61,241 nucleotides of DNA from Flavobacteriales bacterium (GTDB lineage Bacteria > Bacteroidota > Bacteroidia > Flavobacteriales_D > Sanyastnellaceae). The stretch is from assembly GCA_002862785.1 (NCBI GenBank), contig PKDZ01000050.1, positions 1 to 61,241 on the forward strand, in the 5' to 3' direction. The position numbers and the translations under genes were made by a program. Below the pieces are notes generated by a model. The model did no database searches. It saw nothing but the letters and a program-made list of their open reading frames with translations, and was not told the origin of the DNA. This document shows positions 8,725-18,451 of the stretch, piece by piece (the stretch's first letter is position 1; the number at the start of each line of letters is the position of its first letter).

Positions 8725-9263
8725 GCTGCGTACTCTTTGATGCTGACCTCCATCACGTCCGTCTCCTTGACGGCAGATTCGAGGCCGGCGGCGTCCATGT
8801 CGTTCTCTTCGGTGAGGATCTCCATGACAAACTTGTCGTCCGTGGTGCGCGGGTCCGGATTGGAGGCCGGCATGCCGGGCAGGGTTCCGTTGCGAAGCAG
8901 GTAGGTGATCGCCATGCCATGGGCACCGCAGAGCACCGTGAATTCGAACGTGACCGGCACGAAGGCAGGCAGGTTCTCAATCAGGCTGAAGCTCGGCTTT
9001 CCCCCGATGTTCATCGGCCAGTCCTGGATCATGAAGTACCACATGCCGAAGAGGGCAAGGCTCGTTCCCGTCATGGCGTACATGAAAGAGGCGATGGCGA
9101 GGCGGGTCCGCTTGATGCCAATCACCGGGTCGATGCCGTGCACCGGGAACGGGCTGTAGACATCCTTGATGCGGATGCCCTTGGCGACGAGAGCCTTGGC
9201 AGCCGCCATCAGCTTGTCGTCGTCGTCGTACATGACGTGGAAGACCTTTTTGGTGGATTCCAT
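8721..9263 (-). CDS. actD: Alternative complex III subunit ActD (DUF3341)
   Basis: Small membrane subunit of alternative complex III, 180 residues. It has the DUF3341 pattern: an N-terminal soluble part (KGIRIKDVYSPFPVHGIDPVIG), then two hydrophobic helices (SFMYAMTGTSLALFGMWYFM and a second near ENLPAFVPVTFEFTVLCGA), then a short tail. In known structures it helps anchor the ActB/ActE side. It is 4 nt after actC and overlaps actE by 4 nt. Confidence 0.92.
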   Translation of the reverse strand: MESTKKVFHVMYDDDDKLMAAAKALVAKGIRIKDVYSPFPVHGIDPVIGIKRTRLAIASFMYAMTGTSLALFGMWYFMIQDWPMNIGGKPSFSLIENLPAFVPVTFEFTVLCGAHGMAITYLLRNGTLPGMPASNPDPRTTDDKFVMEILTEENDMDAAGLESAVKETDVMEVSIKEYAA

Positions 9264-9267
9264 GAGA

Positions 9268-10665
9268 TCAGGCGTTGGTGTTGGACTTGGCGTCAGCTTG
9301 GAGGCGCTTCTGCTCCTCGCCGCTGGACTTCAGGATGGTCTTCAGCTCGTTCAAGGCCAACACCGGGAAGAACCGGGCGAAGAGCAGGAAGAGCGTAAAG
9401 AAGATGCCAAGGGTGCCGATGAAGACGCCAACGTCAATGCTCGTGGCGTTGAATTCAGACCAAGAGGACGGCACGTAGTCACGGTGGAGCGAGGTGAGGA
9501 TGATCACATAGCGCTCGAACCACATGCCGATGTTCACCACGATGGACAGGATGAACGTGGCCACCAGGCTGCGGCGAATTTTCTTGATCCAGAAGAGCTG
9601 CGGGCTGATCACGTTGCACGTCATCATGGCCCAGTAGCTCATGCTGTATGGTCCACTGAAGCGGTTGATGAAGGCATAGCTCTCATATTCCACGCCGCTA
9701 TACCAGGAGATAAACAGTTCGGTCAGGTAGGCCACCCCCACGATGGAGCCGGTCACGATGATCACGATGTTCATGTACTCCACGTGCTTGGTGTGGATGT
9801 AGTTTTCGAGGTGCATCGCCTTCCGCATGATGAGCAGGAGCGTCTGCACCATCGCGAAGCCGGAGAAGACAGCACCGCTCACGAAGTAGGGCGGGAAGAT
9901 GGTCGTGTGCCAACCCGGGATGACGGAAGTGGCGAAATCCATCGAGACGATGGAGTGCACCGAGAACACCAGCGGGGTGGCGATTCCGGCGAGCACGAGG
10001 CTCACCTCCTCGAAGCGGGTCCAGTTCTTGGCACGGCCACTCCAGCCGAAGCTCAGGATGCTGTAAATCTTCTTCTGCAGCGGCTTGGTCATCCGGTCAC
10101 GGATGGTTGCGAAGTCCGGAATGAGGCCGATGTACCAGAAGACGAGGGACACCGAGAAGTAGGTCGAGATGGCGAACACGTCCCAGAGGAGCGGGCTGTT
10201 GAAGTTGACCCACAGCGATCCGAACTGGTTCGGCAGCGGCAGCACCCAGTAGCTCACCCAAATCCGGCCCATGTGGATGCCGGGGAAAACGGCCGCCATG
10301 ATGACCGCGAAAATGGTCATCGCCTCCGCAGAGCGGTTGATGGCCATCCGCCACTTCTGGCGGAACAGCAACAACACGGCGGAAATCAGCGTACCGGCGT
10401 GGCCGATGCCGACCCACCACACGAAGTTGGTGATGTCCCAAGCCCAGCCGACGGTCTTGTTCAGACCCCAGACGCCGATGCCCGTTCCAATCAGGTACAG
10501 GATGCACCCGACGCCGTAGAAGGCCACCATGCTGGAAATGGTGATCATGACCTTCCATCCGAGCGGCGCAGCGCCTTGGATGGGGCCCACCACATCGTCC
10601 GTGATGTCCTTGTAGCTCTTGTTCCCCAGGATGAGGGGTTCCCGAATGGCCGCTTCTTGCTGCAT
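9268..10665 (-). CDS. actC: Alternative complex III subunit ActC (NrfD/PsrC-like, quinol-binding)
   Basis: Polytopic membrane subunit expected to hold the quinol oxidation site next to the iron-sulphur arm of ActB. It has 465 residues and about ten membrane helices, with family signatures [18 protein letters not shown] and [20 protein letters not shown]. The C-terminal tail is charged. It lies 3 nt after actB and 4 nt before actD. Confidence 0.95.
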   Translation of the reverse strand: MQQEAAIREPLILGNKSYKDITDDVVGPIQGAAPLGWKVMITISSMVAFYGVGCILYLIGTGIGVWGLNKTVGWAWDITNFVWWVGIGHAGTLISAVLLLFRQKWRMAINRSAEAMTIFAVIMAAVFPGIHMGRIWVSYWVLPLPNQFGSLWVNFNSPLLWDVFAISTYFSVSLVFWYIGLIPDFATIRDRMTKPLQKKIYSILSFGWSGRAKNWTRFEEVSLVLAGIATPLVFSVHSIVSMDFATSVIPGWHTTIFPPYFVSGAVFSGFAMVQTLLLIMRKAMHLENYIHTKHVEYMNIVIIVTGSIVGVAYLTELFISWYSGVEYESYAFINRFSGPYSMSYWAMMTCNVISPQLFWIKKIRRSLVATFILSIVVNIGMWFERYVIILTSLHRDYVPSSWSEFNATSIDVGVFIGTLGIFFTLFLLFARFFPVLALNELKTILKSSGEEQKRLQADAKSNTNA

Positions 10666-10668
10666 GGC

Positions 10669-13600
10669 TTAGGCGTTGGGGGTGTTGCGGACCTTCGTCA
10701 GGTAGGCGACGTTCGGCTGGACGCCGATCTCCTCCAGGGCGTGGTAGGTCCGGTTGTTGTCGTACGTGGCGCGCACCTCGCTGGAGGTGTCGTTCAGGTC
10801 ACCGAAGGTGATGGCGTTGGTCGGGCAGGCTTCAGCACAGGCCGTGATGGCACTTCCGTCCTCGAGTGGCGTTCCCGCCTTCTTGGCCTCAAGCTTGGCT
10901 CCCTGGGTCCGCTGGACGCAGAGGCTGCACTTCTCCATGACACCGCGGCTCCGGACGACCACGTCCGGGTTGAGCACCATCCGCTGGATGGCGTCCTGCG
11001 CCGGGTTGAGGTTCTGGAACTTGTCGTATCCGGGGTAATGGAACCAGTTGAAGCGGCGCACCTTGAAGGGGCAGTTGTTGGCGCAGTAGCGCGTGCCGAT
11101 GCACCGGTTGTAGGTCATCTGGTTGACGCCCTCGTTGGAGTGCGTCGTGGCCGCCACCGGGCACACCGTCTCGCACGGCGCGTGGTTGCAGTGCTGGCAC
11201 ATCATCGGCATGTGCACCGTCTGCGGGTTGGCTCCCGGCTCCTCCATCTTGGCATAGGTGGAGATGACGCCGAGGCCTTCCTCAGCACCGCGCTCCTTGC
11301 TCCAGTCGGACGCGTAGTAGCGGTCGATGCGCATCCAGTGCATGTCGCGGTGGCGGCGCACCTCGTCCTTTCCGACGACCGGTACGTTGTTCTCGATGTG
11401 GCAGGCCGTCACACAGGCGCTGCACCCGATGCAGCTCGTGAGGTCAATGGCCATGCCCCAACGGTGTCCGACACCGTCGACGGCATGCTCGTGCCAGAGG
11501 TCAAACTCACCGGCAGCCTTCTTGTCGAGGGCATTGATCTCTCCGTCGCCGTTGATGTCGTCGTGGACGTTGAGGCCGATCACCCGGTTCCAGCTGGCGT
11601 CGCCACGCTTCGCATCGGCTTCGGCCAGGTAGCCGTCGAGGGTGGTCTCCTTCACCACGGAGTCACGCCCCATGATGGTGTGGTGCAGCTGCGTGCAGGC
11701 CAGTGGGTGGGTCTCGCCGGTCGCTTGGACGGTCACGTCGTAAGCGGAGAAGGCTGGGAGGTCTTCCACCGAGCCGGCCAAGCCAAAGGCGTTCTTTCCA
11801 ATCGGGACGAGGTTCCCCTCGGCATCCGCGAGGTGGTCTCCTCCTTCGCCCACCTGGTAGGCGGCCTTGCCGATGGCCTCGTTGCCCGCGCCCCGGCCGT
11901 AGCCGAGGGCGATGCCGACCGTGCCGGGAAGCTGTCCGGGCTGCGGGAAGGCGGGAAGCTCGATGGAGGTTCCATTGACCGTCACCTTCACCACAGAGGC
12001 GGGATCCTTCTCGGCGATGTAGGTATTGAGTCCCATCGCCTCCATGTCCGCGCGGGCCATGGTCACGTAGTTGTCCCACGTGGTCTTGGTGATCGGGTCA
12101 GGTGTCTCCTGGAGCATCGGGTTGCCGGCCTGCTGGCCGTCTCCCATGGTCACCTTGCGGTAGAGGTCGAGCTCGAAGCCACCCCCTTTGCGGCCCTTGA
12201 CAGCAGCCAAGGCGCCAGCGAGGGCGGAACCGCTGTAGGCAGCGGCCACCTTTTCCGGAGTCGCCACGGCGAGGAAGCCGTTGTGGACACCGGTGTTCCA
12301 ATCCTGGTCGGTGTACATGGCCTCGGCGCTGTAAGCCGCATTGTGCGTCCGGCGCAGGAACGTGTACGCATCCACGGTCTGGCCAGCCCAGGCGAGCAGG
12401 CTTTCGGTGGCGTGGCGCGTGTCGTAAAGCGGCTGGATGGTTGGCTGGGCGATGTCGATGCGCTCAGGGTCAATCTGCAGGTCATTCCACGCCTCGAGCC
12501 AGTGGTGGTTCGGGGCAATGGCCGTGCAGCGGCTCGCGGTCTCGTCGGCGAACAGCGCAGTGGACACGCTGAAAGCGACCTTGTCGAGGCCAGCGTTGAA
12601 GGCGGCAGCGTCCACAGCGTGGTAGGACGGGTTGGTGCCGTCCACAATGAGGGCAGACACCCGGCCCGCCTTCATGTCCTCCACGAGGGTGGCGAAGGCG
12701 GCGTCATCGCCCTGATGCAGGGCGGCCTTCTCGTTGATGTTGACGGTCGTGCCGAGGGCGCCGAGCGCCACGTTGATGGCGTTGACGATGCACTGTGTGG
12801 CGACGTCGTTGTCTCCGGCGACCACCAGGCCGTTGGCTCCGGCGGCCTTCAGGTCGGCTGCAGCCGCCTTCACACCGGCGAGGATGGCCTCGTCGAGTCC
12901 AGCCACATGGCCCTGACCGTTGATCTCATTGAGCAGGGCGGCGGCCACGTTGCCCTGCTGGGAGGGCTTGACGCGGGTGCGGCGGTCGGCGTTGGATCCC
13001 GTGAGGGACATTCCGCTCTCGAAGGCGTGCAAGACGCTCATGGCCCCATCCTCCGGACGGCGGGTCTTGGCCCATTCGGTCGTGTACCAGACTGTGTCGC
13101 CCCACGTGCCGAGGAAGTCGGCGTTGAGGGAGACCACAGTCTTCGCGTTGGCGAAATCGTAAGACGGGAAGACCCGGCGTCCGAAGTCCTTCTCGGCCGC
13201 TTCGACAATGGCGCCGTAGCTGATGGAATCACACTGGACGTGCTCGACACCGGTGGCTTCCGCCAGAGCGGCGATGGCGCGGGAGTGGCTCGGGCTCATC
13301 ACCGTGCCGGTCAGCAGGACCTTGCGACCGGCTCCGGACAGGCCCTTCTGGACCGCTCCGTCGAGGGTGGTCCAGTCGGTGGCCTCACCGTTGAGCTGGG
13401 GAGCCTGAAGGCGGGCGGAGTCGTAGAGACCAAGGACGGACGCGTTGACGCGGGCGTTGACCCGGCCGTATCCCGTCTCGGTGTTGCTCTTGACGAAGAT
13501 CGGACGGCCTTCGCGCGTCTTCACCAGGACGTCCACGTAATCGTGGCCGTCATAATAAGTGGAGGCGTAGTAGTTCGCGACACCCGGGGTGATCTCCTCG

Positions 13601-13848
13601 GGCTTGTTGGTGTAAGGAATCGACTTGACCACCGGCGTCTCGCAGGCAGCGAGCGTGGCGGCAGTCACGGAGAAGCCCATGAACTTGAGGAAGTCCCGGC
13701 GCCCGGTGTTGGCGCGCTGAAGCCGATCGTCGGCGAGGAACTCGTCCACTGGCCGCTCGGCGGGGAACTCCTGGGATTCGAGCTGCTCGAATTCCGGGGT
13801 GCGGTCCAACTCCTCGAGTCCGGACCAGTAAATCTTGTTGTCAGCCAT
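10669..13848 (-). CDS. actB: Alternative complex III subunit ActB, molybdopterin-type domain fused to iron-sulphur domain
   Basis: Large peripheral subunit, 1059 residues. The N-terminus has a twin-arginine-like RRDFLKFMGF signal followed by a lipobox-like cysteine (TAATLAAC), so Tat export with lipidation is likely. Residues to about 750 form a molybdopterin-oxidoreductase-like fold; in this family it carries no molybdenum cofactor. The C-terminal third has four [Fe-S] cluster motifs: CIGCSACVTACHIENN, CQHCNHAPCETVCP, CIGTRYCANNCPF and CSLCVQR with CAEACPTNAI. They form the electron wire between quinol and the haem subunits. It starts 29 nt after actA. Confidence 0.96.
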   Translation of the reverse strand: MADNKIYWSGLEELDRTPEFEQLESQEFPAERPVDEFLADDRLQRANTGRRDFLKFMGFSVTAATLAACETPVVKSIPYTNKPEEITPGVANYYASTYYDGHDYVDVLVKTREGRPIFVKSNTETGYGRVNARVNASVLGLYDSARLQAPQLNGEATDWTTLDGAVQKGLSGAGRKVLLTGTVMSPSHSRAIAALAEATGVEHVQCDSISYGAIVEAAEKDFGRRVFPSYDFANAKTVVSLNADFLGTWGDTVWYTTEWAKTRRPEDGAMSVLHAFESGMSLTGSNADRRTRVKPSQQGNVAAALLNEINGQGHVAGLDEAILAGVKAAAADLKAAGANGLVVAGDNDVATQCIVNAINVALGALGTTVNINEKAALHQGDDAAFATLVEDMKAGRVSALIVDGTNPSYHAVDAAAFNAGLDKVAFSVSTALFADETASRCTAIAPNHHWLEAWNDLQIDPERIDIAQPTIQPLYDTRHATESLLAWAGQTVDAYTFLRRTHNAAYSAEAMYTDQDWNTGVHNGFLAVATPEKVAAAYSGSALAGALAAVKGRKGGGFELDLYRKVTMGDGQQAGNPMLQETPDPITKTTWDNYVTMARADMEAMGLNTYIAEKDPASVVKVTVNGTSIELPAFPQPGQLPGTVGIALGYGRGAGNEAIGKAAYQVGEGGDHLADAEGNLVPIGKNAFGLAGSVEDLPAFSAYDVTVQATGETHPLACTQLHHTIMGRDSVVKETTLDGYLAEADAKRGDASWNRVIGLNVHDDINGDGEINALDKKAAGEFDLWHEHAVDGVGHRWGMAIDLTSCIGCSACVTACHIENNVPVVGKDEVRRHRDMHWMRIDRYYASDWSKERGAEEGLGVISTYAKMEEPGANPQTVHMPMMCQHCNHAPCETVCPVAATTHSNEGVNQMTYNRCIGTRYCANNCPFKVRRFNWFHYPGYDKFQNLNPAQDAIQRMVLNPDVVVRSRGVMEKCSLCVQRTQGAKLEAKKAGTPLEDGSAITACAEACPTNAITFGDLNDTSSEVRATYDNNRTYHALEEIGVQPNVAYLTKVRNTPNA

Positions 13849-13877
13849 GGGGCAGATCTCGATTTGCGTTCAGATGA

Positions 13878-15296
13878 TCAGTAGTGGCACTTGGCGCATT
13901 CCCATCCGCCGAGTTCCTTGACCGTCGTCTTTTCGTCTTCCAAATACTTCCGGAGCTCCTCGTTGCCACGGAGGTCATCCTTGAGGCGCTCGTGGATGTC
14001 CTCGTAGTAGCCGGAGGAGGCGAAGCTGATCTCCGCCTTGTTGTGGCACTCGATGCACCACCCCATCGTCAGGGTGGGCTTGGACAATTCAATCAGGCCG
14101 GGGAAGTCGTCCACCAAGCCGTTGATCTCTTCCACCGGGGCAATGCGGCCCACGGTGAACTTGCCGACATCGCCATGGCAATTCTGGCACTCGAGGCCGC
14201 CGACCACAACGTGCTGCTGGTGGCTGAAGAAGACGTGGTCCGGCAGGTTGTGGACCTTGTTCCACTTCAGGGGCTTGCCCTGGAAATCGTCCTGCGGGCT
14301 CTGGTAGCCGTTCTGGCCCTCCCCGTCGAGGTAGGTGCCGGACTCGGCGTCGAAGCCGATGGCGGCGTAGATCTTGCCGATCTCAACCTCTCCGTAGCGG
14401 CTGCCCTTCTTCACCGCCTTGTGGCAGTTCATGCAGACGTTGGTGGACGGGATGCCGGCGTGTTTGCTCTCGTAGGCGCTGTGGTGGCAGTACTGGCAGT
14501 CGACCTCGTTCTCACAGACGTGGACGCTGTGGATGAACTTGACCGGCTGGTCGGGGGTGTAGCCTTGGTAAACGCCCACCCCCATCAGGCCCTGATAGCC
14601 AATGACCACGAGGTAGGCCACCACAAACAGGCCGAGAATGCTCACGAAGGCGATGTTGTCCCAGGCCCAAGCCCGGAGACGAACCACGTAGGGCGCGTCA
14701 TCGTCCTCAGCCACTTCCTGAGCGGCACGCTCCAGGCTGCGGCGAACGGTGGCGGCGCTCAACGCGATGATCAGGAACAGGGTCAGCAGGATGAGAAACC
14801 AAATCGTTCCGTTGGCACCCTGCTCCTCCTCGAGGGCATCGTAGATGGTCGGACAATCCGTTCCGGTGTCGGCTGTGGCCACCACATCCGGCGGATTCTG
14901 GACGTAAGCCATGATGTCCTTGACATCGTCGGCGCTCACCGCCTGCGCGGTCATCCAGCCATAGGTGCCGACGTAGCGGTCGACCAGGGATTTGACATAG
15001 GGGTCGCCGGTGGCGGCCGCAGCCTGGGGATTCTGGATCCACTGGACCAAGATTTCCTCGCTGGAACCCCAGCGGTCCGCGATGCCCGCGAGGCCCGGCG
15101 CTGCCAGGACCTCATTGGTCACCTTGTGACAGGATGCACAGTTGGCATTGAACAGGGCTTGCCCGTTCTCGATGTTGCCTTCATCCCAAATGCCCGCCGT
15201 CGCTGCGGAGGGCGCACTGAGCATGGCTACTGCCATGATGGAAGCCAGCCCCCTTGCCACAGGAAGGCGCCGCTTCGCGCTCAAGATTCCAAACAT
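13878..15296 (-). CDS. actA: Alternative complex III subunit ActA, multihaem cytochrome c (six CxxCH)
   Basis: First gene of the operon, 472 residues from the ATG at 15296. A signal peptide (VARGLASIMAVAMLSAPSAATA) is followed by a monohaem cytochrome domain (CASCH). Two hydrophobic helices follow, then a five-haem region (CQYCH, CMNCH, CQNCH, CIECH, and CAKCH at the extreme C-terminus). That gives six haem motifs, one more than the classical pentahaem ActA. The frame is open up to 15503, but that extension would read through the -7 box and lacks a signal-peptide start. actB follows after 29 nt. Confidence 0.94.
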   Translation of the reverse strand: MFGILSAKRRLPVARGLASIMAVAMLSAPSAATAGIWDEGNIENGQALFNANCASCHKVTNEVLAAPGLAGIADRWGSSEEILVQWIQNPQAAAATGDPYVKSLVDRYVGTYGWMTAQAVSADDVKDIMAYVQNPPDVVATADTGTDCPTIYDALEEEQGANGTIWFLILLTLFLIIALSAATVRRSLERAAQEVAEDDDAPYVVRLRAWAWDNIAFVSILGLFVVAYLVVIGYQGLMGVGVYQGYTPDQPVKFIHSVHVCENEVDCQYCHHSAYESKHAGIPSTNVCMNCHKAVKKGSRYGEVEIGKIYAAIGFDAESGTYLDGEGQNGYQSPQDDFQGKPLKWNKVHNLPDHVFFSHQQHVVVGGLECQNCHGDVGKFTVGRIAPVEEINGLVDDFPGLIELSKPTLTMGWCIECHNKAEISFASSGYYEDIHERLKDDLRGNEELRKYLEDEKTTVKELGGWECAKCHY

Positions 15297-15320
15297 GTTG
15301 TGCCGCTTGATTTTCGCGGG

Positions 15321-15328
15321 CAAATGTA
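15321..15328 (-). promoter_or_regulatory. -7 box for the act-cox operon
   Basis: On the minus strand this reads TACATTTG, an exact TAnnTTTG. It is 24 nt upstream of the actA ATG and downstream of the SPOR gene stop, so it is well placed to drive the eight-gene respiratory operon. A good -33 TTG at normal spacing was not found. Confidence 0.5.
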
Positions 15329-15369
15329 GAGTCCAAACCGCGACTGGGCCACGGATTGAGCGAGAAGTT

Positions 15370-16014
15370 TCAATCCCGGTGTGTAGGTGACAAATGGGGG
15401 CCATGGGCCGGAGAACTCCCCGCCGGGAACACCGCATCGAGGGGCAGGTCGAGGGGCACCACCAAGGCATTGGGGAAGCGGGGGCGCCACGCCTCCCGGA
15501 CACGGTGTGCAGCCAGCGAGGTGGTGAAGTTTCCGACCGTCACCCCAAAGAGCGGTGAATATGGCGTCACATGCATCGGTTGGTCCAACTCCTCCAGTTC
15601 CAAGCTGCGCTTGAGTTGCCTGGCACTGTCGAGTTTGCCCATGAACAGCTGGACCCGGAACCCGGGAATCCGGATGTCCTTCGCCTCAGGGCGGCCACTG
15701 TCCAACGCGAGGATTTCGGCCGGGATCTCCCAAGTCACACTCCCCCGAATGCCCTCAGGGACATCCTTCATGGAGTCCACGGTCATGTCGTTCACGTGAG
15801 GCTCTGGGCTCTCCGCCTCGGGGACCACCCCTTTGGCATCTCCGGGCCAAGGAGTGACGTCCGAGTCCTCCGCGGTCTCTTCCGCGGGGGCCTCCGCTTC
15901 AGGCGCAGAAGCGGCCGGCTTGAACAGCTGACGCCACCACCCCCCATTGTCCTGCGCACTGCAGAGAGCGGGCAGAACCAACAAAACGAGGAGAAGAGGC
16001 CAAGCGCTTCGCAT
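15370..16014 (-). CDS. Secreted SPOR-domain protein
   Basis: 214 residues from the ATG at 16014. An N-terminal signal peptide (PLLLVLLVLPALCSAQ) is followed by a low-complexity Ala/Glu/Pro stretch (about 30-75). A C-terminal SPOR-like fold (about 125-195) shows GFRVQLFMGKLDSARQLKRSL and later FGVTVGNFTTSLAAHRV. SPOR domains bind denuded peptidoglycan. The start codon overlaps the stop codon of the PorZ-like gene (TGATG), so the pair is translationally coupled and may act together in the envelope. The exact role is unknown. Confidence 0.75.
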   Translation of the reverse strand: MRSAWPLLLVLLVLPALCSAQDNGGWWRQLFKPAASAPEAEAPAEETAEDSDVTPWPGDAKGVVPEAESPEPHVNDMTVDSMKDVPEGIRGSVTWEIPAEILALDSGRPEAKDIRIPGFRVQLFMGKLDSARQLKRSLELEELDQPMHVTPYSPLFGVTVGNFTTSLAAHRVREAWRPRFPNALVVPLDLPLDAVFPAGSSPAHGPHLSPTHRD

Positions 16015-18380
16015 CACCGCAAGATGACCATTTTGCCCGACCCTCCCGACCGGCTGTCCGCCTCTCCGGCCAACGCGAAATACACCCCTTCTGGAACCGG
16101 TCGCCCCTCGTCGTCCAGGGTGTCCCACACTGCGCGACCACCGGTACTCTCCAGTTGACGAATCCGCCTTCCAGCCGCATCCACGATGTGCACCTCGGAC
16201 CCGAAGGCCAAACCGTCAATCGTGACGGCCGGCGGGTGCTCGGGCCGCCAGGGATTGGGGAAAATGGTCAGGGATGCTTGGCCCAGTTCGGAAACGAAAT
16301 TGGTGGCCGTCCCCCGGAAGCTCGTGACCCCGTTCGGGGTGGCGAAATAGACGAGCCCGCTGGATTGGTCGATGGCCACATCGTAGACCTCATTGGACGG
16401 CAAAGGGCTGTTCTCCGCCGTGAAATGGGCGACCTGCTCCCGACCATCCGGGGACAAGAGAAACACCCCGCTGTTGACCGTGGCCACCCACTTCCGGTTG
16501 CCCCCGTCGAGGGCAATGTCCCAGACCGTCTCCGTCTCGAGGAGGAACTGGAAATTGCCATCCTGCTCGATCAGGATCTGCTGGGCATCAATCGGATCGG
16601 CTCCGAACAGCCCGGACGGCTGATAGAACACCGCAGGCCCTTGCAACGTGCCTGCCCAGACCTCGCCATCGAGGTCCTCTTCCAGAGCATAAACAAACGA
16701 GCTCGGCAAGCCGCCCTCTCCTTCGCCCTGACCTAGAATGCGAAAGTCATCATCCGATGCAATGCCAGGCGTCCCAGCCGTGGACATGACCGCCAGACCA
16801 CGCCCCTCACCGAGGGCCATCCAAACCTGACCGCCCTGGGTGGCCAGCAGCCGTGTGAAGCGGGTCGACGGCCCCAACCCCTCCAGCTCGAAGACGTGCC
16901 ACTCTCCATCTGCATCCCGCATCTTCAAGGGGTGCTCGGTGCCTTCGTTGGCGACCCAGAGGTTGCCTTGGCGGTCGAAGTCGAGCGCGGACACGGCACA
17001 ACGCTCTGAACTCCAGTTGGAATTCCACTCGAGGGGAGAATTGCCCGGGTTCCAAAAGTCCCGAATCTCGGTGCCCGCAATCTCAATCAAGCCTTCCTCG
17101 AGGCTACCGAACACGGCCACCTCGGGATCGAGAGGGTGGATGCTGACGTCCATCGGGTCCTGCACACCATCGCCTCCTACTTCACCATCCGGCGGGGCAA
17201 TCTGCCGCCACCACGTCCCACGGCGGCCACTGAATCCCTCTTGCCGATAGAGTGGCACCCCGGCGGCGTCAGTTCCGCCGGACGCCACCCAGAGCCATTC
17301 GTTCCAGGCATCCAAGCGAATGCACGCATTGCTTCGCGGTCCATTGGGCGCAAGGGGACCATCAAAGGCCTCTCCCATCGCATCGAGGCGGAGCACTCCT
17401 GAATGCTCATTGGCCAACCACAGTCCTTGGGCCGAAGCATCCAAGCCGTTGGGCTCGAAGTACACATTGCCGGCCTGGGAGCGGACCGCCCCGGGCTCTC
17501 CATCCGACTCCCACTGGACAATGCCGAAGGGAGTCGATGCCCAGAAACGATTGCCATCCGCCGCGAGCCGGAGCCAAGCCTCGTCGAAACCGGCGGACAC
17601 CTCAGTCCATTCGACCCCGGCAGGGGTCCACCAGACTGCATCTGGCCCTTCCCGGCGTTCGAGAGCAACCAATCCACCGGATTCAAGGGAAAGCAAATCC
17701 ATCAGGTCGGCCCCGACGAATCCTGCCGGTGACCAAGTGGCAGGATTGCCCGGAAACGGCGATCCGACCGGTGCCGTCCACAATCCAGAGGAGGTGGCCG
17801 CCCACCACTGATCGCCACTGCGGGCCACCGACCGCACCGAGAGGGCGACCCCACCGGCTTCCAGTTTCCAGGTGTCGCGGACTTCCTCGGCGGCGAGATC
17901 ATATTCTACGACCCCGATGTCGGTGCAGAGCATCAGGCGGTCCCCATCCACCACGAGTCGATGAGGCCGTTTGCTGCCGAGCAGGTCGGCCTCAGACACG
18001 TCGGTCACGGACACCACATCGGACAGGGCGCCGTCCGCATCGAGGCGGACGAGGTCGAAGGTGCCCTCGGTGTAAGCCACGATGGCCGAGCCTGGGTCGG
18101 AAGCCAGGGCCACCGTGCTGATGTCGGCCCGACTCAGGCCCTCGGCCTTGCCGAACCGCTGGGTTTCCCCGGTCGGCGATCCGCTGTCATCCAGCGTGAG
18201 GGCAAACACGGCCGTTTCAGCGGCCACCAAAGCCAGCCCCAACTCGGCCGAGGCCGCCACGTCGACGCACCGCGTGAAGTTGGGGTGGTCCCGCCACGTT
18301 CCCGTCGCAATCTGGGCAGGCACCGAATCCCACACCACCGCGCAAAGCAAGAGGGCAGGAAGGACACGAAGCCGAATCAT
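16014..18380 (-). CDS. porZ: PorZ-like type IX secretion protein (beta-propeller with C-terminal sorting-type domain)
   Basis: Likely PorZ, a cell-surface T9SS component that feeds anionic lipopolysaccharide to the sortase step. From ATG 18380 it has 788 residues: a signal peptide (MIRLRVLPALLLCAVVWDSV), then the PorZ opening GTWRDHPNFTRCVDVA. Repeated beta-propeller blades follow (patterns such as GTLQGPAVFYQPSG, ANEHSGVLRLD). A C-terminal FlgD/T9SS-like domain has IFPNPWRPE and GRPVPEGVYFA, ending in MVILR. Upstream ATGs at 18392, 18407 and 18446 are possible but add residues before a good signal peptide. It could instead be a generic two-component-propeller surface protein. The recO partner often seen next to porZ is absent here. 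Confidence 0.68.
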   Translation of the reverse strand: MIRLRVLPALLLCAVVWDSVPAQIATGTWRDHPNFTRCVDVAASAELGLALVAAETAVFALTLDDSGSPTGETQRFGKAEGLSRADISTVALASDPGSAIVAYTEGTFDLVRLDADGALSDVVSVTDVSEADLLGSKRPHRLVVDGDRLMLCTDIGVVEYDLAAEEVRDTWKLEAGGVALSVRSVARSGDQWWAATSSGLWTAPVGSPFPGNPATWSPAGFVGADLMDLLSLESGGLVALERREGPDAVWWTPAGVEWTEVSAGFDEAWLRLAADGNRFWASTPFGIVQWESDGEPGAVRSQAGNVYFEPNGLDASAQGLWLANEHSGVLRLDAMGEAFDGPLAPNGPRSNACIRLDAWNEWLWVASGGTDAAGVPLYRQEGFSGRRGTWWRQIAPPDGEVGGDGVQDPMDVSIHPLDPEVAVFGSLEEGLIEIAGTEIRDFWNPGNSPLEWNSNWSSERCAVSALDFDRQGNLWVANEGTEHPLKMRDADGEWHVFELEGLGPSTRFTRLLATQGGQVWMALGEGRGLAVMSTAGTPGIASDDDFRILGQGEGEGGLPSSFVYALEEDLDGEVWAGTLQGPAVFYQPSGLFGADPIDAQQILIEQDGNFQFLLETETVWDIALDGGNRKWVATVNSGVFLLSPDGREQVAHFTAENSPLPSNEVYDVAIDQSSGLVYFATPNGVTSFRGTATNFVSELGQASLTIFPNPWRPEHPPAVTIDGLAFGSEVHIVDAAGRRIRQLESTGGRAVWDTLDDEGRPVPEGVYFALAGEADSRSGGSGKMVILR

Positions 18381-18451
18381 CGTCAGGGCCATGAGAAGTG
18401 AATGCATCATCGAAACCGTCGGGGACGAGGATTTATTGTGCGGCACGAAGG

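Noticed and set aside
9166-13884. 1572-residue open frame on the plus strand opposite actB/actC
   Set aside because: Shadow frame in GC-rich DNA; the minus strand encodes clear ActB and ActC with cofactor motifs.
15297-15503. Extended N-terminus of ActA
   Set aside because: It would precede the signal peptide and cross the operon -7 box; composition is non-coding-like.
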